Source of the DNA: Maridesulfovibrio sp. | GTDB taxonomy: Bacteria; Desulfobacterota; Desulfovibrionia; Desulfovibrionales; Desulfovibrionaceae | NCBI RefSeq assembly: GCF_963667685.1 | Contig: NZ_OY763930.1 | Span: forward strand, 617,001-681,000 | Reading direction: 5' to 3' | Length of the DNA: 64,000 nt | Part shown: one piece after another, positions 1 through 8,461 of the stretch | How the letters are laid out: the number at the start of each line of letters is the position of its first letter | How positions within the stretch are numbered: the first letter of the stretch is position 1 | Program-made: the position numbers and the translations under genes | The notes under the pieces: generated by a model | What the model was told of the DNA's origin: nothing | The model's input: the letters and a program-made list of their open reading frames with translations, nothing else | The model's database searches: none

Positions 1-204
1 GACGATCCCGAGAACATCACTGTCAGCGACGTGCTTAACTTCGTCCTAGTTGACTCAGTGAATGGAATATACCCCGGCGGTGTCGATAAAAAAGAGATCA
101 ATAAACTCGGTATTCAGGTGATTGATTGCGAGCTTGTCAGTGAAGAAAGCACTCCCTATCTGGACCCGCTCCTTCTTTCACAGGCCCTGCTCTCACTGAC
201 CTGA
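1..204 (+). CDS. CofD/YvcK-related protein, C-terminal end only (GAK-system type)
   Basis: An open frame enters from the left edge and ends at the TGA at 202-204, giving the last 67 residues of a protein whose start lies outside the window. The visible tail has a short hydrophobic strand (VLNFVLVDS), a GIYPGG turn, then VIDCELVSEES and a final helix. The same order occurs at the C-terminus of the complete CofD-related protein at 7004-8149 (VIDRRLVSDES, then IDPRLLAPVLMELA), so the two are probably paralogues. The next gene is an amphi-Trp protein 26 bp downstream. CofD-related proteins and amphi-Trp proteins both belong to the uncharacterised GAK gene set (ATP-grasp, amphi-Trp, HprK-like kinase), which supports the assignment. 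Only the tail is visible, so catalytic residues cannot be judged. Confidence 0.6.
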   Translation, partial: DDPENITVSDVLNFVLVDSVNGIYPGGVDKKEINKLGIQVIDCELVSEESTPYLDPLLLSQALLSLT

Positions 205-230
205 GGACCGCATAATAAGGCAGGTACACA

Positions 231-578
231 ATGAGTAAAGACGGAAAAGCTAAAGTAAGCTTGAAAAAAAAAGTCGGCCATGAAGAGGCAGTTACCATTC
301 TGGAAGATCTCCTGAAAGGATTTAAAACAGGAAATATGATCTTGCAGAACGGGGAAGAATCCATAACACTTAGTACATCTGATAAAATCAGCTTGGAAAT
401 CAAAGCCAAAACTAAAAAACTGAAAAACAAGCTCAGCATAGAGCTTTCATGGAAAACGGATTCTCTCGAAACCGATGATTTCAGCATTACTGAAGCTGTG
501 GATGAAGCTGAAACGGAACAGGATGCTTCCACAGCAGATATTTCCAATAAAGCCAAAGTCATCAAAAAAGCAGAATAA
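231..578 (+). CDS. amphi-Trp domain protein (GAK system)
   Basis: This is a 115-residue, lysine-rich soluble protein. Residues about 1-72 fit the amphi-Trp domain: a helix (EEAVTILEDLLKGF), a gap, then alternating hydrophobic/charged strands (ITLSTSDKISLEIKAKTKK) ending in the diagnostic ELSWK tryptophan motif. The last 40 residues form an acidic, low-complexity tail not typical of the domain. It follows the CofD-like tail by 26 bp, so the two are probably co-transcribed, and a hairpin terminator lies just after it. The biochemical role of amphi-Trp proteins is unknown; they recur beside ATP-grasp, HprK-like kinase and CofD-like genes. The start is the ATG at 231, preceded by a modest AGGCAGGT Shine-Dalgarno. 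Confidence 0.8.
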   Translation: MSKDGKAKVSLKKKVGHEEAVTILEDLLKGFKTGNMILQNGEESITLSTSDKISLEIKAKTKKLKNKLSIELSWKTDSLETDDFSITEAVDEAETEQDASTADISNKAKVIKKAE

Positions 579-600
579 TACTCCCTTTTACTCGCTATAG

Positions 601-640
601 AACTCCTCTCCGAACGTGCGGTGAGGAGTTTTCATTTTAA
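601..640 (+). terminator. Rho-independent terminator after amphi-Trp gene
   Basis: AACTCCTC (601-608) pairs with GAGGAGTT (623-630), with further CC/GG pairing inside one mismatch, followed by TTTTCATTTT. It closes the CofD-like/amphi-Trp unit. Confidence 0.75.
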
Positions 641-727
641 AGACGTATCGCATTTCTACTAGCCAAAACATGCGCAATACTTATTCTTATGTGTAATTCA
701 ATTCACATTCAGAAAACAGGAAACAAA

Positions 728-1591
728 ATGTTACCAGTTATAATTGATCCCGAACTCTGCAAAGCGGACGAGCTTTGTGTGCATGTATGCCCCCTTTCAG
801 TTTTAACTATAGAAAAAAAAGGTCTGGCACCGGCCGTTCACCCCAAAAAGATCAAATACTGTATAAACTGCGGACACTGCATGTCAGTCTGCCCCACCGG
901 GGCCATAACCTTAAGTGCGTTTGAAGGCGAACTGGCCATTCCTTTCACTAAAGAAGAACTTCCCGATTACAATGAAGTGGAAATGCTGATCAAAACCCGT
1001 CGCTCTGCCCGCAAATTCACGAAAAAACAGATCAGCACCGCTGACGTGGGTGAACTGATCCACACCGCAGCTTATGCACCTTCAGGGCACAATGCTCAGA
1101 CCGTTTCATGGACTGTTCTGGATAGCCCGGAAAAAGTTCATGAACTAGGAGAAGTCGTAGTTGAATGGATGGAGGAAATGGTCAAGCAGAAAAATCCGCT
1201 GGCGAAAAAACTATTTCTGTCCGGACTGGTCAATGCTTGGAAAAAGGGTAACGATGTCATCTGCCGCAACGCACCTGCGGCTATAATCGCATGGGCCCCA
1301 GAGCAGGGAATTACCCCGCAGGCCGACACTGTTATCGCCACCAACACGCTTGAACTGGCCGCCCACGCCAAAGGATACGGAACATGCTGGGCCGGGTACG
1401 TAGTATTGGCCGCTGCATATAGTCAAAATGTACTGGATTATCTGGCCATTCCCGGCGGCCACATGGCCTACGGAGCATTGTTCATCGGGCACCCGGCAAC
1501 AAAGTATCGCAACATCCCGGCCCGGCACAAAGCTAATCCGGAAGAGATTAACGGTAAATGGGTCTTTCGAGCCCGTCCCAATGCACATTAA
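728..1591 (+). CDS. ferredoxin-nitroreductase fusion protein
   Basis: This is a 287-residue protein combining an N-terminal ferredoxin module with a nitroreductase-fold domain. Cysteines at about 11, 17, 21 and 45, 48, 51, 55 are visible. The second cluster motif is complete (CINCGHCMSVCP); the first lacks the usual CxxCxxC spacing, so a classic second [4Fe-4S] site is uncertain. The nitroreductase domain begins near residue 85 (LIKTRRSARKFT, the FMN-phosphate-binding arginine region) and runs to the end. Such enzymes are FMN-dependent oxidoreductases; the substrate cannot be told. The ATG at 728 (after AGGAAACAAA) is preferred over an upstream ATG at 689 because residue 1 then directly precedes the ferredoxin fold. 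It appears monocistronic, ending at the hairpin at 1668-1703. Confidence 0.85.
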   Translation: MLPVIIDPELCKADELCVHVCPLSVLTIEKKGLAPAVHPKKIKYCINCGHCMSVCPTGAITLSAFEGELAIPFTKEELPDYNEVEMLIKTRRSARKFTKKQISTADVGELIHTAAYAPSGHNAQTVSWTVLDSPEKVHELGEVVVEWMEEMVKQKNPLAKKLFLSGLVNAWKKGNDVICRNAPAAIIAWAPEQGITPQADTVIATNTLELAAHAKGYGTCWAGYVVLAAAYSQNVLDYLAIPGGHMAYGALFIGHPATKYRNIPARHKANPEEINGKWVFRARPNAH

Positions 1592-1667
1592 GAATCTCAT
1601 TTGATAAAAAACCATAACTATGGGCACTTAACGCAGCTATTTGCCTCATGGTTTTGCTAAAATAAAT

Positions 1668-1703
1668 AAAGCCTGCAATATCGCGCACGATATTGCAGGC
1701 TTT
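1668..1703. terminator. bidirectional terminator, 16-bp perfect stem
   Basis: AAAGCCTGCAATATCG (1668-1683) pairs perfectly with 1688-1703 across a CGCA loop. Flanking A and T tracts let it serve both the nitroreductase on the plus strand and the membrane-protein gene on the minus strand. Confidence 0.85.
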
Positions 1704-1771
1704 AAGCTGGGCAGCATATAAAATGTATAGCAAAATTTTATCTTAAAAAGAGAATGTGTGATGGCCGTAGA

Positions 1772-2260
1772 CTAAATACGTTTACCCGGCTTAAAGGCTG
1801 TACTAAGGAATTTTGGAGTAAACAATCTCAGTGGGTTGCGCACAAGAGTATCGGGCATGAAATGATACCAGCGGTATCCCAGGCGATGGTAGACTTTTTT
1901 TGCCATACATCCATACCCGGTCTGTCTTGCTGCCCATAGGGCTGCATCACGCTGGCAGCGGGAAGAAGCAACGGCTTTGAAGATTTTATCGCTGAAACCT
2001 TTATCGACCAGCATTTTACGGATACGCAAATATTCCCTGTACCGGCTGATAATATCAGCCACGGAAAAAAAAGCCCCGGTCACCCAGCTCATGGCGATTG
2101 CCGCAGAAGTGATAAAACCAAAACTGTGCCCGTCACGGTAAAATTCCGCTGCAAGCCATATCAGGGTTACGACCATACCGAGACAAATCCCCAGAACAAA
2201 ATGAGGTAAAGGGGCCACACGTAAATAGTTATATTTTTTCTGTGCAAGAGCCTTTAGCAT
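1772..2260 (-). CDS. small membrane protein of unknown function
   Basis: This is a 162-residue protein I do not recognise. Two hydrophobic segments are visible, about residues 18-40 (HFVLGICLGMVVTLIW) and 50-70 (ITSAAIAMSWVTGAFFSVAD). A basic, Arg/Tyr-rich cytoplasmic C-terminal half follows, with repeated YR, RK and RR pairs and a W-x-x-R region. The open frame begins GTG-ATG; the ATG at 2260 is taken as the start because nothing favours the GTG. It is read toward the terminator at 1668-1703 and stands alone, separated by 134 bp from the hybrid kinase end upstream. Confidence 0.6.
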   Translation of the reverse strand: MLKALAQKKYNYLRVAPLPHFVLGICLGMVVTLIWLAAEFYRDGHSFGFITSAAIAMSWVTGAFFSVADIISRYREYLRIRKMLVDKGFSDKIFKAVASSRCQRDAALWAARQTGYGCMAKKVYHRLGYRWYHFMPDTLVRNPLRLFTPKFLSTAFKPGKRI

Positions 2261-2393
2261 CACAATCCATCTGTAAAAAAACTAAACAACCTACGCCACA
2301 GCTATGGATTTACCATTGTAATAAAAACCGTTCAAGAAATACCGGGTAAAAATAAATACCGTAAGCAGATCGAATCAGTATTAATTTTCAAAT

Positions 2394-5300
2394 TTAAGAC
2401 CTGCTGACATCCGAAATTTCAGCCAAAAGATCATCCACATTAAAAGGCTTGGTAATGCGTGAATCCATGCCGCTTTCAATGCATTTCTCCAATAAGTCAG
2501 CCCCTACATTAGCGGTAAGTGCCACAATCTTGACCGTGGAATGGGTTTTACGGATTGCCTTGGTTGCCTCAAAGCCATCCATTACGGGCATCTGAATATC
2601 CATAAAAATTATATCGAAATCTTCTGTATCAATGAAAGCGTCGACAGCATCTTTGCCATTTTCAACCATCAGATAATTTGTGATTCCATTCTTCTCGAAA
2701 ATCTTGCGTAGCAGGATACGATTCATTTTGCTGTCATCCGCCACAAGAACCTTTAAGGCTGAAAAATCCTTAGCCGGGGGAACATCCGCAACGATTATCG
2801 GATCGACGACATCCGAGCAGACCTTAACGGGCAGGGTAAAAGAAAACAGAGCTCCCCCCTGATCATTATTACCGGCCGACAATTCACCGCCAAGATGCTT
2901 GACCAGCTTGTCGCAGATTGACAGTCCCAGCCCGGTTCCACCATATCGTCTGGTGATGCTTGGATCAGCCTGAACAAAAGATGTAAATAATGAATCCACC
3001 GCATCCTCAGGCAACCCGATACCGGTGTCTGAAACCTCAAATGAAAGGTAAGTTTTACTATCTTCGCCAGAATGGTCGGCAACACGGCAACGCAGTGTCA
3101 CACTGCCTTTGTCAGTAAACTTGACCGCATTACCCAGCAGATTAACCAAGACCTGTCGCAATCTGAGACCATCCACGCGCACACAACCCGGTATTCCCTC
3201 TGCATCAAGAATAACCTGCAAGGGCTTATTCCTGGCTCCCACATCAAACATATCGCGCATATCCTGCAAAAATGCCGGGAGATCCATGCTCTCCTCATTC
3301 AGCTCCATATGCACTGAATCTAGTCTTGAATAATCAAGAATATCGTTAACAATAACAAGCAGACTATCGACTGAAGAATTAATCAACCGCAGGTTTTCCT
3401 GCTGCTCGGAGGTTAAATCGGACCTTTGCAGCAGCTGAACAATTCCTTTTACCGCATTCATTGGAGTCCTGAATTCATGAGTCATATTTGCCAGAAACCG
3501 TCCCTTGGCCTCATTGGCTTTCTGTGCTTCTTCCCTGCTTATCCGAAGCTCCCGCTCAATCTTCTTTAATTCAGAAATATCTTCAACAGAAACAAGAATC
3601 CTACCCCATGACCCCTCAAAACCAGGAACAACATTGAGATTAAGTATAAAGGATTGCTTATTCCCATCAATACTTGCAAAATTAAACTCACCGCGATGAC
3701 GCTTTGCCCCTTTTAGCAAGTCAAGAATAATAGTCCTATAGATGCGCCATGAATGTAAGGTAACATAAGGAGTAAGCCCGGTTCTTAGTAATTCCTCCCG
3801 GGAATCCTTGCCGAAAAATTCTAGTGTTCGGTTATTTGCATCAATAATATTGACCAGCTTTAAGCAACGTCGAAGAGAGGATGCATTTGAAAGCAATTCT
3901 TCACGGATAACAGGAAGCATGTCAGGACCATATGAATCAAGATGTTTCTTGAGTTCCCCCATGTCCAATTCCAAAAGGGCCACAGGAGAGTTCTCAAATA
4001 AAGACCGAAATCTCCATTCACTCTTCTGCTGCCTTTCCTCCGCCCTTTTACGGCCAGTTATATCAATAACAAAACCCTCAACATAAGCGGGGATTCCCGG
4101 TTCAGATGCCACCAGCCTGAGGTCGCGAGATGTCCACACAGAGCTTCCATCCCTGCGCAGGCACTCAACTTCATATGAAAATACCTGCCCGGAAAAGCGC
4201 AACATCTGTACGACACGCACCCAATCCGCATGGTTCAGATAAACCTGTCTGCTCAGATTTTGAACACCCTCAATAAGCTCTTCACCGCTACCGTAGCCAT
4301 AAAGCTTGGCAAGCGCTTTGTTGACTGTCAGATATTTACCCTCCGGTGTCGCCTGAAAGATACCTACCGGAGCGTTATCAAAAATATCTCTGAATTTTAT
4401 TTCTGCCCTATGCCTCAAGGCATCGGCAAGTTGCCTGTTTTTGACTTCCTGCTCAATCTTCCTGTTCTTTAGACTGACTTCCTCATATCTCTTGGCGGCT
4501 TCCTGCATGCGCGTTTCATAAACTTTGCGAGCCAGAATAGACCGGATCAACCAAATGTTGCCGCTCACGATAAGCAGGAAAGTAATAATTGAAAGCAGAT
4601 ATTGCATCCGCAAACTGAGGACACCGAAGAGCCTCTCTTCCTCAACTATACTTATGATACTAAGCGATGTTCCCTGAACCGGCGATGAAATAGCGAGATA
4701 GTCCACTTTGCGGCCATCATTTCTACCTTTTAGCACGGTCAACCCTGTCCATTCGTGAAGGACATCCATGAGTAGAAGTTCCCCGCTGAGTATAGCGGAA
4801 TTATCGGAAACAGCCATAACTGTTGATCCGACATGAAGAAAATCGCTACCTATTGCAGGCGAGACTGTCATAAAGCTTAAGCTACGGTGCAGACTTTCAG
4901 GTCTCGTCCAGCCGACAACTGTCCCATTGCCGCCTGAAGAATCCACCGGAACGCTGACAACTATAGCCAGCTCTCCTCCATATTCTCCGGCAAAAAAAGC
5001 AGGAGTTCCATGCCGGACCCTGAATCTCTTCAGCCCGTTTATGGTAGCGGCCAGAAAACAATCAGCATCCGAGTCTAACAGAGTATCACCATTCTTATCC
5101 AGTATGGCGATACGTGAATAAGCCCTCTCATCCCCCACAACACGCTCGGCAAGATCATGTGAGAGCCGTGCACATAGATCCTGAACAGGAACAGGGTCCT
5201 GAACAACCGCATTGCGCCCGCCATCATCCAAAAGTTTCAGAAGAGATTGCAGTGACCCGCTGGTTGCAATATTTTCAAGCTCGGATACACGGTTGGAAAA

Positions 5301-5516
5301 ATAAAAGCTTACAGCCATGGCCCTTCTGGCTGATTCCCCGACAAATAATTCCCGGGCCGTATTTCGGACTTGTAATTGTGAGGAATACCCGATCCATAAT
5401 GAAAGCCCGACAAATCCTGAAAACAGGGCGAACGCGCAAAACAATAGAATACGGTATCTAAGGTTTTGCGCTCCTGATCCGGGGCTGCTTTCATTTTTCT
5501 TTATCAAATCGGGCAT
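2394..5516 (-). CDS. membrane-bound hybrid sensor histidine kinase (sensor-PAS-PAS-HisKA-HATPase-REC)
   Basis: This is a 1040-residue hybrid kinase. A transmembrane segment lies near residues 22-46 and a second near 304-324, enclosing about 260 periplasmic residues of likely Cache-type sensor. A coiled stretch, two PAS/PAC regions (about 372-495 and 505-655), the HisKA box with phospho-accepting His in NMTHEFRTP (about 678) and a HATPase domain with the GTGLGL box follow. The C-terminal receiver (about 918-1040) has ADD near its start, the phospho-acceptor Asp in FMDIQMP and the conserved Lys in TKPF. The receiver has no output domain, so signal should pass to a phosphotransfer protein encoded elsewhere. 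No partner gene is adjacent. The ATG at 5516 is the only sensible start. Confidence 0.9.
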   Translation of the reverse strand: MPDLIKKNESSPGSGAQNLRYRILLFCAFALFSGFVGLSLWIGYSSQLQVRNTARELFVGESARRAMAVSFYFSNRVSELENIATSGSLQSLLKLLDDGGRNAVVQDPVPVQDLCARLSHDLAERVVGDERAYSRIAILDKNGDTLLDSDADCFLAATINGLKRFRVRHGTPAFFAGEYGGELAIVVSVPVDSSGGNGTVVGWTRPESLHRSLSFMTVSPAIGSDFLHVGSTVMAVSDNSAILSGELLLMDVLHEWTGLTVLKGRNDGRKVDYLAISSPVQGTSLSIISIVEEERLFGVLSLRMQYLLSIITFLLIVSGNIWLIRSILARKVYETRMQEAAKRYEEVSLKNRKIEQEVKNRQLADALRHRAEIKFRDIFDNAPVGIFQATPEGKYLTVNKALAKLYGYGSGEELIEGVQNLSRQVYLNHADWVRVVQMLRFSGQVFSYEVECLRRDGSSVWTSRDLRLVASEPGIPAYVEGFVIDITGRKRAEERQQKSEWRFRSLFENSPVALLELDMGELKKHLDSYGPDMLPVIREELLSNASSLRRCLKLVNIIDANNRTLEFFGKDSREELLRTGLTPYVTLHSWRIYRTIILDLLKGAKRHRGEFNFASIDGNKQSFILNLNVVPGFEGSWGRILVSVEDISELKKIERELRISREEAQKANEAKGRFLANMTHEFRTPMNAVKGIVQLLQRSDLTSEQQENLRLINSSVDSLLVIVNDILDYSRLDSVHMELNEESMDLPAFLQDMRDMFDVGARNKPLQVILDAEGIPGCVRVDGLRLRQVLVNLLGNAVKFTDKGSVTLRCRVADHSGEDSKTYLSFEVSDTGIGLPEDAVDSLFTSFVQADPSITRRYGGTGLGLSICDKLVKHLGGELSAGNNDQGGALFSFTLPVKVCSDVVDPIIVADVPPAKDFSALKVLVADDSKMNRILLRKIFEKNGITNYLMVENGKDAVDAFIDTEDFDIIFMDIQMPVMDGFEATKAIRKTHSTVKIVALTANVGADLLEKCIESGMDSRITKPFNVDDLLAEISDVSRS

Positions 5517-5690
5517 TTTCTGGAAGAATTATTATTTGTTAGCTAATAATTAAAAATAAATTACACCAAATAATCTTAATTTATATAATATAAACCTAAG
5601 TAAAAACATATACCGTAATTTGAAGTATTTCCAGTATCTAATACCACACTTACTCACTTTTATCTGAGTCGTTTATTTTTCGCACCTAGC

Positions 5691-5719
5691 TTGACAATGA
5701 AAATCATTTTCATTACAAA
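5691..5719 (+). promoter_or_regulatory. Fur-type operator inside a sigma70-like promoter
   Basis: The 19-bp sequence AATGAAAATCATTTTCATT at 5696-5714 is a perfect palindrome and closely matches the Fur box consensus. It overlaps a TTGACA (-35) at 5691-5696 and a weak -10 (TACAAA, 5714-5719) at 17-bp spacing. A repressor bound here would block RNA polymerase at the DUF2325 gene starting at 5750. Iron control is inferred from the site alone. Confidence 0.75.
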
Positions 5720-5749
5720 CTAATCTAAACCTCAACCATGGAGTAAATC

Positions 5750-6025
5750 ATGTGTGCAGCCCTCATAGGTGGAATGGACAGACTTAAAAGAGATTACATT
5801 GTTTCAGCAAAGAAAAAAGGTGTAAAACTTAAAGTCTTTACCGGAAAGGAAAATAAAGTTTCAGATAAGCTGGGAAATGCCGACCACGTGATCATCTTCA
5901 CCAACCAGATTTCCCACGCAGCTAAAAAAGATATCGTTAAATACACCAAAGCCAAGCAGATTCCTCTGCACATGTTTCATTCATGTGGTGTCAGCACACT
6001 TAAAAACTGCCTTGAAAATCTGTAG
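5750..6025 (+). CDS. DUF2325-family protein under predicted Fur control
   Basis: This is a 91-residue protein of the DUF2325 type. It starts MCAALIGGMDRLKRDY and folds as a small Rossmann-like unit: a nucleotide-binding-like strand (ALIGG), a lysine-rich middle, a second strand (DHVIIFTNQISH) and a C-terminal PLHMFHSCGVSTL segment. The Cys/His pair in HSCG and Cys2 could bind metal or a thiol ligand, but this is not shown. Family function is unknown. It is monocistronic with a perfect Fur box in its promoter (5696-5714), suggesting expression under iron limitation. The start ATG at 5750 is set by the family N-terminus. Confidence 0.8.
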   Translation: MCAALIGGMDRLKRDYIVSAKKKGVKLKVFTGKENKVSDKLGNADHVIIFTNQISHAAKKDIVKYTKAKQIPLHMFHSCGVSTLKNCLENL

Positions 6026-6126
6026 TAACTACAGTGAGCAGGAAATCTACGGCGGATAAGACGGTTTGGAGACAGTCTTTTATCCTGCCGCAGAAACCGG
6101 CACGATATTGTTTTACCCCGTGCCTG

Positions 6127-6978
6127 CTAATCACGCAGGGAACGGAGCAATTCAATATTCATTTTATCAAGTTTAAACTCCGAATCATCATCTTTAGGAG
6201 TCTCAATTACTTTGGGAATGGTCGAAAAACGCGGATCGGTTACGATACTGCGAAATCCTTCGAGTCCTATGTAACCCTGACCGATATGGTCATGACGGTC
6301 TTTATTGGACCCAAGCTCCTGTTTGCTGTCATTGAGATGAAAAAAGCGTATGAAATCGAGGCCGATCAACTTATCAAATCGATCAAAAACCTCAGCGCAG
6401 GACTCAGCGCTGCGCAGGTCATACCCGGCAGCAAAAGCGTGACAGGTATCAAAGCAGACCCCCATGCGTGAAGTATAGCCGGAATCTTCCAAAATAGTAG
6501 CCAACTCGCCGAATCGACTGCCAAGGTTGGTTCCCTGACCGGCAGTATTCTCAATCAGTACTTTGACCTCTTCTGTTTCCGAAAGAGCAATAGCCTTATC
6601 GAGGTTGGACACATACCTTTCAAGGGCTTCCATTTTGCCTGTCCCCAGATGAGAACCGGGATGAGTGACCAGATATTCAATTCCCAGCCGCTCAGTACGT
6701 CGCAATTCCTCGGCAAAAGCCTTCACGGATTTAGCAGCTCCATCCGGTTTCGGGGAGGCAAGATTGATCAGATAGGAATCATGAACGCTGACAGGATAGT
6801 TGCCCCACTCTTCCCTTAATTTCTTAAAATTCTCAATAACCTTCGCTTCAAGCGGTTTAACATTCCATTGACGCTGGTTACGGGTAAAAATCTGCAACGC
6901 TGTCCCCCCGACAGACATTATCCGCTCAACCGCCTTGTCCACTCCGCCGGTAATAGGCATATGGGCACCGATATACAT
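6127..6978 (-). CDS. nfo: endonuclease IV (AP endonuclease)
   Basis: This 283-residue enzyme cleaves the DNA backbone 5' of abasic sites and acts on damaged 3' ends in base-excision repair. The TIM-barrel family is clear from its N-terminus (MYIGAHMPITGG) and metal-ligand motifs in order: VHDSYL, HPGSH, ENTAGQG, FDTCHAFAAGYD, FHLNDSK and RHDHIGQG, with a final IETP. These supply the residues for the three-zinc site. Length is normal. It lies 25 bp downstream of the CofD-related gene on the same strand and is probably co-transcribed with it. That pairing carries no obvious functional meaning. Confidence 0.95.
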   Translation of the reverse strand: MYIGAHMPITGGVDKAVERIMSVGGTALQIFTRNQRQWNVKPLEAKVIENFKKLREEWGNYPVSVHDSYLINLASPKPDGAAKSVKAFAEELRRTERLGIEYLVTHPGSHLGTGKMEALERYVSNLDKAIALSETEEVKVLIENTAGQGTNLGSRFGELATILEDSGYTSRMGVCFDTCHAFAAGYDLRSAESCAEVFDRFDKLIGLDFIRFFHLNDSKQELGSNKDRHDHIGQGYIGLEGFRSIVTDPRFSTIPKVIETPKDDDSEFKLDKMNIELLRSLRD

Positions 6979-7003
6979 AACAATTCCTTATTTTCAGATT
7001 TTA

Positions 7004-8149
7004 TTAATTCTGCAATCCTCCGGTTTCGGCAAGCTCCATAAGCACCGGAGCAAGCAAACGCGGGTCAATCAGTCCTCCAGACTCATCGGAAACAAGTCTG
7101 CGGTCAATTACTTTCACGGGTAATTTTTCCAAAGCAGAAAAATCCTGATTTTCCTGATATGTCCCATTTTCCGAATCAATAAGGATGTAGTTCAAGGTCC
7201 TGTCAAAATTTATATATGCAGCACTGTCCATGCGTAAAACATCAAGAATGCGCTCAACCTGAAGGTTAATGTCATGTCCTAGAAGCTCGGGGTCAAATCC
7301 CATATTGGGGATAAATATCTTCGGGCATTTTTTTGCTGCAACTGCCTTCCCCAAACCTTGCGGGGACAGAGCTGCCAATGTGCTGGAATAAAAGCTGCCC
7401 ATGGGATAAACTATCAAATCCGCACTGTTAACAAGGTTAATGGCAAGAGAAGAGGCATGTACAGAACGCGGCCAGGGATCATCAATCCCCGAACATATCC
7501 ACATTCCTTCAATCGGCGAACTTACCGGATCGCTTTCCTTACCCGTAAAATGATGCTGGCCGGCCAGAATCTCACCGTTCATCAAACGCACCGCCAAATG
7601 ACCGTTATCCACTGTTGAAGCCCTAACGATTCCCCTTACACCAATCAGTCGTGAAAGCTGTGCTATGGACGGAGCCAATATCCGCTGGTTGGCTATGAAT
7701 CCAGCCGCAAGCACTATGTTGCCAAGACTGGCATTAACCGGATTAAAGCTGTCACCGACAAGCTCAATGAATAACGCAAAACGTTCCGATATAATTTTGC
7801 GCACAATTTCAGAAAAACCATCCATCAGCGAGTGAGAGCCATTAGCGAGATGAGCAAGCTGCCCGTAAAGAGCTGTGCGGTCCGCATATAGAGGTAAACG
7901 GGTGTTAAGCATGGCCACAATATTAGCCTTCTCGTGGCTGTCAATATCAGCAAGCGCAAGCATGCGGTTACGCACATCTCCCACCGCAGGCATGTTAAGT
8001 ACTTCACGCAGCGCAGCTGAACTGCCCCCGGAGTCGAAAGTGGTTATTATATACGCACACAGCGGATTAACTTTCGCCAGCTCGGAGGCCAGCCCGTTCA
8101 AAGCAGATCCTCCGCTGAAAAAAACAATCGACGGATGCGTTTTCTCCAC
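7004..8149 (-). CDS. CofD/YvcK-related protein (GAK-system type)
   Basis: This 381-residue protein belongs to the CofD/YvcK fold. The N-terminus carries the glycine-rich loop FFSGGSALNGL. The second signature, TTFDSGGSSAALRE followed by VGDVRNRMLALA, corresponds to the DDGGSSG...GDIRN motif of YvcK. In the middle are NPVNASLGNIVLAA and a hydrophobic strand ending DLIVYPMGSFYSS, where related enzymes bind nucleotide or phospho-substrate. CofD transfers 2-phospholactate to a deazaflavin; the role of GAK-type relatives is unknown. Translation most likely starts at GTG (8149), six bases after an AAGGAG site. The C-terminus resembles the partial protein at 1-204. Probably in an operon with nfo. 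Confidence 0.8.
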   Translation of the reverse strand: MEKTHPSIVFFSGGSALNGLASELAKVNPLCAYIITTFDSGGSSAALREVLNMPAVGDVRNRMLALADIDSHEKANIVAMLNTRLPLYADRTALYGQLAHLANGSHSLMDGFSEIVRKIISERFALFIELVGDSFNPVNASLGNIVLAAGFIANQRILAPSIAQLSRLIGVRGIVRASTVDNGHLAVRLMNGEILAGQHHFTGKESDPVSSPIEGMWICSGIDDPWPRSVHASSLAINLVNSADLIVYPMGSFYSSTLAALSPQGLGKAVAAKKCPKIFIPNMGFDPELLGHDINLQVERILDVLRMDSAAYINFDRTLNYILIDSENGTYQENQDFSALEKLPVKVIDRRLVSDESGGLIDPRLLAPVLMELAETGGLQN

Positions 8150-8461
8150 CTACTACTCCTTACTTAATATACAGTTACAGGTCACAAACCGGACACACGG
8201 CAATAATTTTTTTAACTGAGCCATCCCCGTTCATTTCAATCAACAATCTTCCATCAGGGATACGGCGACTATGAATCCTGAGAACACTGCGCTAAGCCGC
8301 AGGGGTTAAACAATATGAAGGAAAAAACATTCAAAGCAGTGGCTGAGTTGAATACATCACTCGTTTTCCTTGCAGGCAGCCACTCTTTGGATTACCACAC
8401 ATAATATTTACAATTACAAATAACTTATAATTTCCAATAAACATAATCCAATATCACTAAT
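8150..8461. other. 312-bp divergent intergenic region
   Basis: The gap separates the CofD-related gene from the divergent esterase. It is AT-rich toward the right end. A short frame begins at the ATG near 8314, but it is under 30 codons and lacks a ribosome-binding site. No strong promoter, hairpin or RNA gene was recognised. Confidence 0.5.

Noticed and set aside
8314-8410. Short frame before the esterase gene
   Set aside because: Under 30 codons, no ribosome site, no domain.
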